This document shows positions 10,638-18,929 of a stretch of DNA of 64,000 bases, one piece after another. Source of the DNA: Microbacterium sp. TPD7012 (lineage in GTDB: Bacteria > Actinomycetota > Actinomycetes > Actinomycetales > Microbacteriaceae); assembly GCF_003075395.1 (NCBI RefSeq), contig NZ_QDFV01000004.1:310399-374398 (forward strand), written 5' to 3'. A program made the position numbers and the translations under genes. Position 1 is the stretch's first letter, and each line of letters begins with the position of its first letter. The notes beneath the pieces were generated by a model. The model made no database searches. It saw only the letters and a list, made by a program, of their open reading frames with translations, and had not been told where the DNA came from.

Positions 10638-11999
10638 ATGGCACTCCTCGACACCGCAGCTGTTGCAGTTCCCCTCGGCGGACCCGAGCTCCCCCAGGAG
10701 CGACGCCTCGTCACCGCGCTTCCCGGGCCCCGCTCGGCCGAGATCCTCGCGCGCAAGGCGGATGCCGTCGCCGCCGGTGTCGGCCACACCGTCCCCGTCG
10801 CGACCGTCGCCGCCGGCGGAGGCGTCGTGGTGGACGCGGACGGCAACTCGCTCATCGACCTCGGCTCCGGCATCGCCGTGACGACGGTCGGCAACGCGCA
10901 CCCGAAGCTCGCCGCCGCCGTCGCCGCCCAGGCCGCGCAGTTCACCCACACCTGCTTCATGATCTCGCCCTACGAGTCGTACATCGAGGTGGCCGAGGCG
11001 CTGAACCGGGTCACGCCCGGTGACTTCGCCAAGAAGAGCGCCCTGTTCAACTCCGGCGCCGAGGCTGTCGAGAACGCGATCAAGATCGCCCGCAAGCACA
11101 CCGGTCGCCAGGCCGTCGTCGCCTTCGACCACGGCTACCACGGCCGCACGAACCTGACCATGGCCCTCACCGCCAAGTCGATGCCGTACAAGAGCGGCTT
11201 CGGCCCGTTCGCGCCCGAGGTCTACCGTGCGCCCATGTCGTACCCGTTCCGCGACGGCCTCGCCGGCCCCGAGGCCGCGGCCCGCGTCATCCTGCAGCTC
11301 GAGAAGCAGATCGGCGCCGACAACCTCGCCGCCGTCATCATCGAGCCGATCCAGGGCGAGGGCGGATTCATCGTTCCCGCCGAGGGCTTCCTGCCGGCCA
11401 TCGTCGACTGGTGCCGTGCCAACGGCGTCGTCTTCATCGCCGACGAGGTGCAGACCGGCTTCGCCCGCACCGGCCACATGTTCGCGAGCGAGATCTTCGG
11501 CATCGAGCCCGACCTGATCACCACGGCCAAGGGCATCGCCGGCGGCCTCCCGCTCGCCGCCGTCACCGGCCGCGCCGAGATCATGGACGCCTCGCACTCC
11601 GGCGGCCTCGGCGGCACCTACGGCGGCAACCCGATCGCCTGCGCCGCGGCGCTCGCCGCGATCGACGTGTTCGAGAACGACGGCGTGATCGAGCGCGCGC
11701 GTGAGATCGGCACGATCCTCACCGACCGCCTCACCGCCATCCAGCAGGGCGACGCCCGCGTGGGCGATGTCCGCGGCCACGGCGCGATGATCGCCGCCGA
11801 GTTCGTGGACCCCGAGACCAACGCGCCGGATGCCGCGCTCACGGCCGCCGTCGCGAAGGCCTGCATCGCCCAGGGCGTGATCGTGCTCACCTGCGGCACG
11901 TACGGCAACGTCATCCGCTTCCTGCCTCCGCTCGCGATCGGCGACGATCTGCTGAACGAAGGACTCGACATCGTCGCCGCGGCTCTCGCCGCCGCCTGA
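10638..11999 (+). CDS. gabT: 4-aminobutyrate aminotransferase
   Basis: PLP-dependent class III aminotransferase that moves the amino group of GABA to 2-oxoglutarate, giving succinate semialdehyde and glutamate. The 453-residue protein shows NSGAEAVENAIKIARKHTGR (PLP phosphate region), FIADEVQTGFARTG with the pyridine-nitrogen Asp, and TTAKGIAGGLPLAAVTG with the Schiff-base Lys. Length is normal. ATG 10638 lacks an SD but TACGCT lies 7 nt upstream, suggesting a leaderless transcript; the frame is open to 10509 over the divergent promoter. First gene of the GABA/putrescine operon. Confidence 0.95.
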   Translation: MALLDTAAVAVPLGGPELPQERRLVTALPGPRSAEILARKADAVAAGVGHTVPVATVAAGGGVVVDADGNSLIDLGSGIAVTTVGNAHPKLAAAVAAQAAQFTHTCFMISPYESYIEVAEALNRVTPGDFAKKSALFNSGAEAVENAIKIARKHTGRQAVVAFDHGYHGRTNLTMALTAKSMPYKSGFGPFAPEVYRAPMSYPFRDGLAGPEAAARVILQLEKQIGADNLAAVIIEPIQGEGGFIVPAEGFLPAIVDWCRANGVVFIADEVQTGFARTGHMFASEIFGIEPDLITTAKGIAGGLPLAAVTGRAEIMDASHSGGLGGTYGGNPIACAAALAAIDVFENDGVIERAREIGTILTDRLTAIQQGDARVGDVRGHGAMIAAEFVDPETNAPDAALTAAVAKACIAQGVIVLTCGTYGNVIRFLPPLAIGDDLLNEGLDIVAAALAAA

Positions 12000-12008
12000 C
12001 ACACACGT

Positions 12009-12049
12009 CCGGTCGCGACCCTGATCGGGGGATTGCGGGTCGCGACCGG
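12009..12049 (+). other. Stable hairpin between gabT and the amine oxidase gene
   Basis: Perfect 13-bp arms CCGGTCGCGACCC (12009-12021) and GGGTCGCGACCGG (12037-12049) with a 15-nt loop and no T-run. Without a T tract it is more likely an mRNA-stability or processing hairpin, or a weak attenuator, than a full terminator. Confidence 0.6.
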
Positions 12050-12078
12050 CACTTCATCCCCCAACGAAGGAGTTGCAC

Positions 12079-13479
12079 ATGGCTGAGATCACACGCGACG
12101 TACTGATCATCGGCGCCGGAGCCGCAGGGCTCACGGCGGCGAACGACCTGCGCAAGGCCGGCCTCTCGGTCGCCGTGCTCGAGGCGCGCGACCGTGTCGG
12201 CGGACGACTGTGGACCGACGTGATCGAGGGCGCGATGCTCGAGATCGGCGGGCAGTGGGTCTCTCCGGATCAGGACGCGCTGAAGGACGCCATCGAGGAA
12301 CTGGGGCTCGAGACGTACAGCCGCTACCGCGAGGGCGACAGCGTGTATGTCGGCCCGGACGGCACGTCGCACCGCTTCACGGGTGAGATGTTCCCGGTGT
12401 CGCCTGCGACCGAGGCCGTGATCGCCGAGATCACCGAGCGTCTCGACGCGATGGTCGCGGAGATCGACCCGGATCGCCCCTGGGCGCACCCTCAGGCCGA
12501 GGAATGGGACACCGTCACCTGGGACGCCTGGCTGCGCGCCCAGACCGACGACGACGAGGCCGTGCGCAACCTGGCCTTCGCCACCGGCACCGCGATGCTC
12601 ACCAAGCCCACGCACTCCTTCTCTCTGCTGCAGTCGCTGCTCATGGCGGCATCCGCCGGCTCGTACTCGAACCTCGTCGACGCCGACTTCATCCTCGACA
12701 AGCGCGTGGTCGGCGGTCTGCAGCAGGTGCCGCTCCGCCTCGCCGAGCGTCTGGGCGACGACGTGCTGCTGAACCAGCCCGTGCGGAGCCTGGAGTGGGG
12801 GCCGTCGACCGGCTCGGGGACCCCGTTCGTCCGCGCGACGACCGACGATCTCACGGTCACCGCCCGCTACGCGATCCTCGCCCACGCGCCGGTGCTGTAC
12901 CACCGCATCTCGTTCGTCCCGCCCCTGCCGCGCCGCCAGCACCAGATGCACCAGCACCTGTCGATGGGGTTCGTGATCAAGGTGCACGCGGTCTACGAGA
13001 CGCCCTTCTGGCGGAATGACGGCTTGAGCGCCACGGCCTTCAGCCCGTACGAGCTCGTGCACGAGGCGTATGACAACACCAATCACGGCGACGAGCGCGG
13101 GACGCTGGTCGGCTTCGTGTCCGACGCGAACGCCGACGGCGTCTTCGAGCTGTCGGCGGAGGAGCGCAAGGAGCGCATCCTCGAGTCGCTCTCGCACTAC
13201 TACGGCGCCGAGGCCAAGAACCCCGTCGTCTACTACGAGAGCGACTGGGGCAGCGAGGAGTGGACCCGCGGTGCCTACGCCGCGAGCTTCGACATGGGAG
13301 GCCTGCACCGCTACGGCGCCGACCTGCGCACCCCCGTCGGACCGATCCACTTCGCGTGCAGCGACCTGGCCGGCGCCGGCTACCAGCACGTCGACGGGGC
13401 GATCCGCATGGGGCAGCTCGCCGCCGCGAACATCGTCGACGCGATCCGCGACGCCGGCTCGGCCGAGGGCGGCGTCTGA
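12079..13479 (+). CDS. puo: Flavin monoamine oxidase, probably putrescine oxidase
   Basis: FAD-dependent amine oxidase of 466 residues. The N-terminus has the dinucleotide fold DVLIIGAGAAGLTAANDLRKAG and VLEARDRVGGRLWTD, then IGGQWVSPDQ; the C-terminus has the FAD-binding ending GPIHFACSDLAGAGYQHVDGAIRMGQLAAANI. In actinobacteria such enzymes oxidise putrescine to 4-aminobutanal with release of ammonia and peroxide, which fits its place between gabT and two semialdehyde dehydrogenase genes. ATG 12079 is chosen for its GAAGGAG SD 6 nt upstream; a TTG at 12073 is less likely. Its stop overlaps the next start (ATGA). Confidence 0.88.
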   Translation: MAEITRDVLIIGAGAAGLTAANDLRKAGLSVAVLEARDRVGGRLWTDVIEGAMLEIGGQWVSPDQDALKDAIEELGLETYSRYREGDSVYVGPDGTSHRFTGEMFPVSPATEAVIAEITERLDAMVAEIDPDRPWAHPQAEEWDTVTWDAWLRAQTDDDEAVRNLAFATGTAMLTKPTHSFSLLQSLLMAASAGSYSNLVDADFILDKRVVGGLQQVPLRLAERLGDDVLLNQPVRSLEWGPSTGSGTPFVRATTDDLTVTARYAILAHAPVLYHRISFVPPLPRRQHQMHQHLSMGFVIKVHAVYETPFWRNDGLSATAFSPYELVHEAYDNTNHGDERGTLVGFVSDANADGVFELSAEERKERILESLSHYYGAEAKNPVVYYESDWGSEEWTRGAYAASFDMGGLHRYGADLRTPVGPIHFACSDLAGAGYQHVDGAIRMGQLAAANIVDAIRDAGSAEGGV

Positions 13480-14363
13480 TGACCGGCTCGGTCGTCGTCG
13501 GCTACACCGCGACGGACACCGGAGCGGATGCCGCAGCACTCGGTGCCCGCCTCGCCCGCAGCCTCGGGGCGACGCTGCACCTCGTCATCGTGCTCCCGAA
13601 CGAGGGCACGCGCAGCGCGGCGGTCCCTCCGGAGCGCGCCTACGAGGAGCACATCCGCGGCCAGGCGAAGAAGTGGCTCGCCGACGCGATCGTCCGGCTG
13701 CCGCAGGAGCTGACCCGCAGCGGGCACGTGCGCTTCGCGGAGTCCTTCGCCGAGGGACTCATCGCCGCCGGTGAGGAGTTCGGCGCACGCGTCATCGTGG
13801 TCGGTGCTGCCGGAGGCGGCATCCTCGGTCGGCATCGTCTCGGCAGCGTCGCCTCGGAGCTGCTGCACTCGTCGACGATCCCGGTCGCGCTCGCGCCGGT
13901 GGGTTCGGCGCAGCAGGACGATCACGTCATCCCGCGCGTCACGGTCGCCGTCGGCACCCGCCCGGGCGCCGACGCGCTGCTCGACGAGGCGGTGGCCCTC
14001 GCGGGCGACGCCGACGTCGATCTCCGGCTCGTGTCGCTCGTGCCCTTCGACGTCCCGCCGGGACTCGACACCGGAGCGATCCGCGTGGTCGGCGACGAGC
14101 ACTCGCAGGAGGTTCTCGCGGTCGCTTCGGAGCTGCTGCCCGACGGTCGGACCGCCGCCGTCGAGCGGGCGCCCGGCGACACCGTGGAGGACGCGGTCGC
14201 GCATCTCTCCTGGCTCCCCGGCGAGGTCGTCCTCGTCGGCTCCAGCCGGCTGGCTCAGCCCCGCCGACTGTTCCTGGGCTCCACGGCAGCGAAGATGCTG
14301 CACGAGCTGCCCGTCCCGATGATCGTCGTCCCGCGCACCCGCGCCGAAGCAGGAGTCCGCTGA
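13479..14363 (+). CDS. Tandem universal stress protein
   Basis: A 294-residue cytoplasmic protein made of two Usp domains (about residues 3-140 and 150-288). The first ends in VIVVGAAGGGILGRHRLGSVASELLHSSTIPVAL and the second in VVLVGSSRLAQPRRLFLGSTAAKMLHELPVPMIVV; both resemble the G-2x-G-9x-G-S/T ATP-binding motif, the first most closely. Translationally coupled at both ends (ATGA overlaps with the amine oxidase and the permease), so it serves this catabolic operon, perhaps against peroxide formed by the oxidase (inference). Confidence 0.87.
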   Translation: MTGSVVVGYTATDTGADAAALGARLARSLGATLHLVIVLPNEGTRSAAVPPERAYEEHIRGQAKKWLADAIVRLPQELTRSGHVRFAESFAEGLIAAGEEFGARVIVVGAAGGGILGRHRLGSVASELLHSSTIPVALAPVGSAQQDDHVIPRVTVAVGTRPGADALLDEAVALAGDADVDLRLVSLVPFDVPPGLDTGAIRVVGDEHSQEVLAVASELLPDGRTAAVERAPGDTVEDAVAHLSWLPGEVVLVGSSRLAQPRRLFLGSTAAKMLHELPVPMIVVPRTRAEAGVR

Positions 14364-15907
14364 TGAGCAGCACGAATCGGGCGACGGAGCCCGAATCCGG
14401 TGTCACGACCGGCATCTCCACGAAGGGCCTGAGCGCCGGGACGATCGGCCTCATCGGCGCGGTCGTGATCGGCATCTCCTGCATCGCGCCCGCCTACACG
14501 TTCACGGCGGCGGTCGGGCCCACGGCATCCGTCGTCGGCGCGCAGATCCCCGCCATCATCCTCGTCGGCTTCATCCCGATGCTCCTCGTCGCCTTCGGCT
14601 ATCGCGAGCTCAACAACCGGATGCCGGACTCGGGAACCTCCTTCACCTGGGCGACCAGGGCCTTCGGCCCGTGGATCGGGTGGATGGCCGGCTGGGGCCT
14701 CATCGTCGCGACGATCCTGGTGCTGTCCAATCTCGCCGGCGTCGCGGTCGACTTCCTGTTCCTGTTGCTCTCGCAGATCACGAACAATCCCGACATCTCG
14801 GCGCTCGCCAGCAACACCTGGATCAACATCGGGGTGTGTCTGCTCTTCATGCTCGGTGCGACCTGGGTCTCCTACCGCGACATGCAGACCACGCAGAAGC
14901 TGCAGTACTGGCTCGTCAGCTTCCAGATCCTGGTGCTTGTGTTCTTCGCCGGCGCCGCGATCGTGCAGGCGGTGAACGGCAACGGCTTCGACTATCAGCC
15001 GTTCGACCTCAACTGGTTCAACCCGTTCGCCATCTCGTCGTTCAGCGCCGTCGCCGCCGGTCTCTCGCTCTCGATCTTCATCTTCTGGGGCTGGGACGTC
15101 ACCCTCACGATGAACGAGGAGACCAAGGACCCGGAGAAGACCCCGGGACGCGCCGCCACACTGACCGTGCTCACGATCGTGTCGCTGTACCTGCTCCTCG
15201 CGGTCGCGATGATCATGTTCGCGGGCGTCGGCACGGGAGACCTCGGGCTCGGCAACGAGGACATCCAGGAGAACGTGTTCTTCCACCTCTCCGGTCCGAT
15301 CCTCGGCCCGCTCGCCTTCCTCGTGTCGCTCGCGGTCCTGACCAGCTCGGCGTCGTCGCTGCAGTCGACCTTCGTCGGCCCGGCGCGCACTCTCCTGGCG
15401 ATGGGCCACTACGGCGCGCTGCCGAAGTCGTTCGCCAAGGTCAGCCCGCGCTTCTTCACCCCGGGATACGCGACCATCGTCTCGGCCATCGTCGCCTCCG
15501 CGTTCTACGCGGTCATGCGCGTGGTCAGCGAGGACACGCTGTGGGACACCATCCTCACGCTCGGCATGATGATCTGCTTCTACTACGGCATCACCGCCTT
15601 CGCCTGCGTCTGGTACTTCCGCAAGCAGTGGTTCGACTCGACGAGGAACTTCTTCTTCACGTTCCTGTTCCCCCTCGTCGGCGGCATCATCCTCGCGGTG
15701 CTGTTCTTCACGACCCTCATCGACTCCATGGATCCGGCATACGGATCCGGATCGCAGATCGGCGGCGTCGGCATCGTCTTCATCCTCGGGATGCTCATCA
15801 TCGTGGTGGGCATCGCGGTGATGATCTGGCAGCGGGTCAAGCGGCCCGCGTTCTTCCGCGGCGAGACCCTCGGCATCGACGCTCCGCCGAGCCTCCGCCG
15901 TCGCTGA
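14363..15907 (+). CDS. APC family amino acid/polyamine permease
   Basis: A 514-residue membrane protein with about 12 predicted transmembrane helices, starting with the APC signature GLIGAVVIGISCIAPAYTFTAAVGP (TM1) and SFTWATRAFGPWIGWMAGW (TM3). It probably imports putrescine, GABA or a related amine, judged from its coupling to the amine oxidase/Usp genes and the downstream dehydrogenases. Start overlaps the usp stop as ATGA. 31 bp downstream, with an AGAAAGAG SD, begins gabD. Exact substrate is unknown. Confidence 0.9.
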   Translation: MSSTNRATEPESGVTTGISTKGLSAGTIGLIGAVVIGISCIAPAYTFTAAVGPTASVVGAQIPAIILVGFIPMLLVAFGYRELNNRMPDSGTSFTWATRAFGPWIGWMAGWGLIVATILVLSNLAGVAVDFLFLLLSQITNNPDISALASNTWINIGVCLLFMLGATWVSYRDMQTTQKLQYWLVSFQILVLVFFAGAAIVQAVNGNGFDYQPFDLNWFNPFAISSFSAVAAGLSLSIFIFWGWDVTLTMNEETKDPEKTPGRAATLTVLTIVSLYLLLAVAMIMFAGVGTGDLGLGNEDIQENVFFHLSGPILGPLAFLVSLAVLTSSASSLQSTFVGPARTLLAMGHYGALPKSFAKVSPRFFTPGYATIVSAIVASAFYAVMRVVSEDTLWDTILTLGMMICFYYGITAFACVWYFRKQWFDSTRNFFFTFLFPLVGGIILAVLFFTTLIDSMDPAYGSGSQIGGVGIVFILGMLIIVVGIAVMIWQRVKRPAFFRGETLGIDAPPSLRRR

Positions 15908-15938
15908 CCCCGCACTCCTCCCCACAGAAAGAGAATCC

Positions 15939-17405
15939 ATGAGCATTCAGACCGAGCAGGCGCTGCTCGACAGCATCCCCACCGGCCTCTTCATCGGCGG
16001 CGAGTGGACGGATGCCGAGACCGGCGGCACCTTCGACGTGCAGGACCCCGCGACGGGAGCCGTCATCCGGACGATCGCCGACGCGACGCCCGCCGACGGC
16101 AAGCGCGCGCTCGACGCCGCGGTCGCCGCTCAGGACTCGTGGGCGGCCACCGCTCCGCGCGTTCGCAGCGAGATCCTCCGCCGGGCGTTCGACCTGGTGC
16201 AGGTGCACAAGGAGGACCTCGCGCTGCTGATGACGCTCGAGATGGGCAAGCCGCTCGCGGAGGCGCGCGGCGAGGTCGGCTACGGCGGCGAGTTCCTGCG
16301 CTGGTTCAGCGAGGAGGCCGTGCGCATCAGCGGCCGCTACGGCATCAACCCCGAGGGGACCGGCCACATGGTCGTGTCGCAGCGGCCGGTCGGACCGTCG
16401 TTCTTCGTGACGCCGTGGAACTTCCCGTTCGCGATGGCGACCCGCAAGATCGCGCCCGCGCTTGCCGCCGGCTGCACCGTCGTGATCAAGCCCCCGGCCC
16501 TCACGCCGCTCACGACGATGTTCTTCACGAAGCTGCTGGAGGAGGCGGGTCTCCCCGCCGGTGTCGTCAACGTCGTGCAGACGTCGAAGTCCAGCGCGCT
16601 GTCGGCCCCCATCATCGCCGACCCGCGTCTGCGCAAGCTGTCCTTCACCGGCTCGACCGAGGTCGGCCGCAAGCTCATCGCCCAGGCGGCCGAGGGCGTG
16701 CTGCGCGTGTCGATGGAGCTCGGCGGCAACGCGCCGTTCGTGGTCTTCGACGACGCCGACCTCGACAAGGCCGTGGAGGGGGCGCTCGCCGCGAAGTTCC
16801 GCAACATCGGGCAGGCGTGCACGGCGGCGAACCGCTTCATCGTGCACAAGGACGTCGCGGGCGAGTTCGCCGCACGCGTCACGGAGCGCGTCAAGGCGAT
16901 GAAGATCGGCCGCGGCACCGAAGAGGGCGTCGCGATCGGACCGCTCATCGACGAGGATGCCGTCGCCAAGGCGGGCGAGCTCGTCGACGAGGCCGTCGGC
17001 CGCGGCGCCACCCTGCTCGCGGGCGGCAAGGCCGTCGAGGGCACCGGCACGTTCTACGAGCCGACCGTCCTCACCGACGTCGTGGCGGGATCGGCGATCC
17101 TCCGTGAGGAGATCTTCGGACCGGTGCTCGCGATCGCGACCTTCGACTCCGAGGACGAGGCCGTGCGCCTCGCGAACGACACCGAGTACGGACTCGTCTC
17201 GTACGTCTTCACCGAGAACCTGCAGCGCGGCCAGCGCATGATCGACAAGCTCGAGACCGGCATGATGGGTCTCAACGTCGGCGTGGTGTCGAACGCGGCA
17301 GCACCCTTCGGCGGCGTCAAGCAGTCCGGCGTCGGACGCGAGGGCGGCTTCGAGGGCATCCACGAGTACCTGTCCACGAAGTACACGCTGATCCCCGTCT
17401 CCTGA
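15939..17405 (+). CDS. gabD: NAD(P)-dependent succinate-semialdehyde dehydrogenase
   Basis: Oxidises succinate semialdehyde, the product of GabT, to succinate for the TCA cycle. The 488-residue aldehyde dehydrogenase has TPWNFPFAMATRKIAPALAAG (cofactor entry), FTGSTEVGRKL, the general-base motif MELGGNAPFVV and the nucleophile Cys in FRNIGQACTAANRF. Length and the GABA-aminotransferase context fit GabD. Third-last step of the operon; 26 bp from the next dehydrogenase gene. Confidence 0.92.
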   Translation: MSIQTEQALLDSIPTGLFIGGEWTDAETGGTFDVQDPATGAVIRTIADATPADGKRALDAAVAAQDSWAATAPRVRSEILRRAFDLVQVHKEDLALLMTLEMGKPLAEARGEVGYGGEFLRWFSEEAVRISGRYGINPEGTGHMVVSQRPVGPSFFVTPWNFPFAMATRKIAPALAAGCTVVIKPPALTPLTTMFFTKLLEEAGLPAGVVNVVQTSKSSALSAPIIADPRLRKLSFTGSTEVGRKLIAQAAEGVLRVSMELGGNAPFVVFDDADLDKAVEGALAAKFRNIGQACTAANRFIVHKDVAGEFAARVTERVKAMKIGRGTEEGVAIGPLIDEDAVAKAGELVDEAVGRGATLLAGGKAVEGTGTFYEPTVLTDVVAGSAILREEIFGPVLAIATFDSEDEAVRLANDTEYGLVSYVFTENLQRGQRMIDKLETGMMGLNVGVVSNAAAPFGGVKQSGVGREGGFEGIHEYLSTKYTLIPVS

Positions 17406-17431
17406 CCGGCATCCGAACGAGAGGACGAATC

Positions 17432-18796
17432 ATGACCGACTACGCCGTCATCAACCCCGCCACCGGAGAGACGCTGGCGTCCTTCGACACCTTCACGGAC
17501 GCGCAGATCGACGAGGCGGTCGCGGCCGCCGACCAGGCACACCGTGACTGGTCGCGTTCGTCGACCGTCGCGGAGCGTGCGGCGCTCCTGCGCCGTGCCG
17601 CCGAGCTGCACCGGGAGCGCCGCGAGGCGCTCGCCGACGTGTTCGTGCGCGAGATGGGGAAGCCCCGCGAGGCCGCGCTCGGCGAGGTGGACTTCGCCGC
17701 CGACATCGCGGAGTACTACGCCGATCAGGCCGAGGCGATCATGGCCGACCAGCCGATCGCGATCCTCGGCGAGGGCTCGGCGATCATCCGCCGTTCGTCG
17801 CTGGGCCCGCTCATCGGGATCATGCCGTGGAACTTCCCGGCCTACCAGATCGTGCGCTTCGCGGCCCCGAACCTCATCGTGGGCAACACGATCCTGCTGA
17901 AGCCCGCGCCGCAGTGCCCGGAGTCGTCGACCGCTCTCGAGGCGATCTACCACGACGCCGGGTTCCCGAAGGGCGCGTACCAGAGCGTGCTCGCCACGAA
18001 CGAGCAGATCGCGACGATGATCGCCGACGCCCGCGTGCAGGGAGTGTCGCTCACCGGCTCCGAGCGTGCGGGAGCCGCCGTCGCCGAGGTCGCCGGACGC
18101 AACCTCAAGAAGGTCGCGCTGGAGCTCGGCGGGTCCGACCCGTTCATCGTGCTCTCGACCGACGACCTGGATGCGACGGTCCAGGCGGGTGTCGACGCGC
18201 GCCTCGACAACAACGGCCAGGCCTGCAACGGCGCCAAGCGGTTCATCATCGTCGACGGTCTCTACGACGCCTTCGTCGAGAAGTTCACGGCAGCGATGGG
18301 CGCCGTGAAGGCGACCGATCCGATGCTCGACGACACGGTCCTCGGGCCGGTGTCGTCGGAGACGGCGGCGGAGAACCTGCAGAAGCAGGTCGACCAGGCC
18401 GTCGAGCAGGGAGCCACGCTGCTCACCGGCGGCACCCGCGATGGCGCGTTCTTCGCGCCGACCGTGCTCGCCGACGTGACGCCCGACATGAACGTCTACC
18501 GCGAGGAGCTGTTCGGACCGGCAGCGGTCGTCTACCGCGTCGCGGACGAGGATGCGGCCGTCGCCCTGGCGAACGACACCACCTTCGGTCTCGGCTCGTA
18601 CGTCTTCACCACGGATGCCGACCAGGCCGAGCGCGTGGCCGACAGGATCGAGGCCGGCATGGTCTACGTGAACCTGGTGCTCGCCGACAGCCCCGAGCTG
18701 CCCTTCGGCGGCATCAAGCGCAGCGGCACGGCCCGCGAGCTGGGACACCTGGCGGCCGACGAGTTCGTCAACAAGAAGCTCATCCGCGTCGGCTGA
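17432..18796 (+). CDS. Aldehyde dehydrogenase, second succinate-semialdehyde dehydrogenase-like enzyme
   Basis: A 454-residue aldehyde dehydrogenase of the shorter GabD2/SSADH type: GIMPWNFPAYQIVRFAAPNL, LTGSERAGAAVAEVAG, LELGGSDPFIVL with the general-base Glu and NNGQACNGAKRF with the catalytic Cys. It is only about one third identical by eye to the upstream gabD, so it is not a recent duplicate. In this operon it could take 4-aminobutanal (the putrescine oxidase product) or succinate semialdehyde; the context leaves both open. Last gene of the operon; a large inverted repeat follows. Confidence 0.88.
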   Translation: MTDYAVINPATGETLASFDTFTDAQIDEAVAAADQAHRDWSRSSTVAERAALLRRAAELHRERREALADVFVREMGKPREAALGEVDFAADIAEYYADQAEAIMADQPIAILGEGSAIIRRSSLGPLIGIMPWNFPAYQIVRFAAPNLIVGNTILLKPAPQCPESSTALEAIYHDAGFPKGAYQSVLATNEQIATMIADARVQGVSLTGSERAGAAVAEVAGRNLKKVALELGGSDPFIVLSTDDLDATVQAGVDARLDNNGQACNGAKRFIIVDGLYDAFVEKFTAAMGAVKATDPMLDDTVLGPVSSETAAENLQKQVDQAVEQGATLLTGGTRDGAFFAPTVLADVTPDMNVYREELFGPAAVVYRVADEDAAVALANDTTFGLGSYVFTTDADQAERVADRIEAGMVYVNLVLADSPELPFGGIKRSGTARELGHLAADEFVNKKLIRVG

Positions 18797-18807
18797 GCGT
18801 AGGGCGT

Positions 18808-18890
18808 GCGCCCTTCGTCTCGCTGCGCTCGCTCAGGAACCGGCAGCCTCGGTTCCTGATCGAGGAGCGCAGCGACGAGACGAAGGGCGC
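18808..18890. repeat. Large imperfect inverted repeat after the GABA operon
   Basis: Left arm starts GCGCCCTTCGTCTCG at 18808 and ends AGGAACC at about 18842; the right arm (18851-18890) is its reverse complement with small insertions, ending GACGAGACGAAGGGCGC. Arms are about 35-40 nt with an 8-nt loop. It could terminate the gabT operon or be a mobile REP-type element; there is no T-run. Confidence 0.65.
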
Positions 18891-18929
18891 TCCCGATCCG
18901 GGGCCGCACCACGGGCGTAGGGTCGAAGC

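Noticed and set aside
15939..18796. Recent tandem duplication of aldehyde dehydrogenase genes
   Set aside because: The two proteins differ in length (488 and 454) and in most positions outside the catalytic motifs, so they are separate subfamilies.
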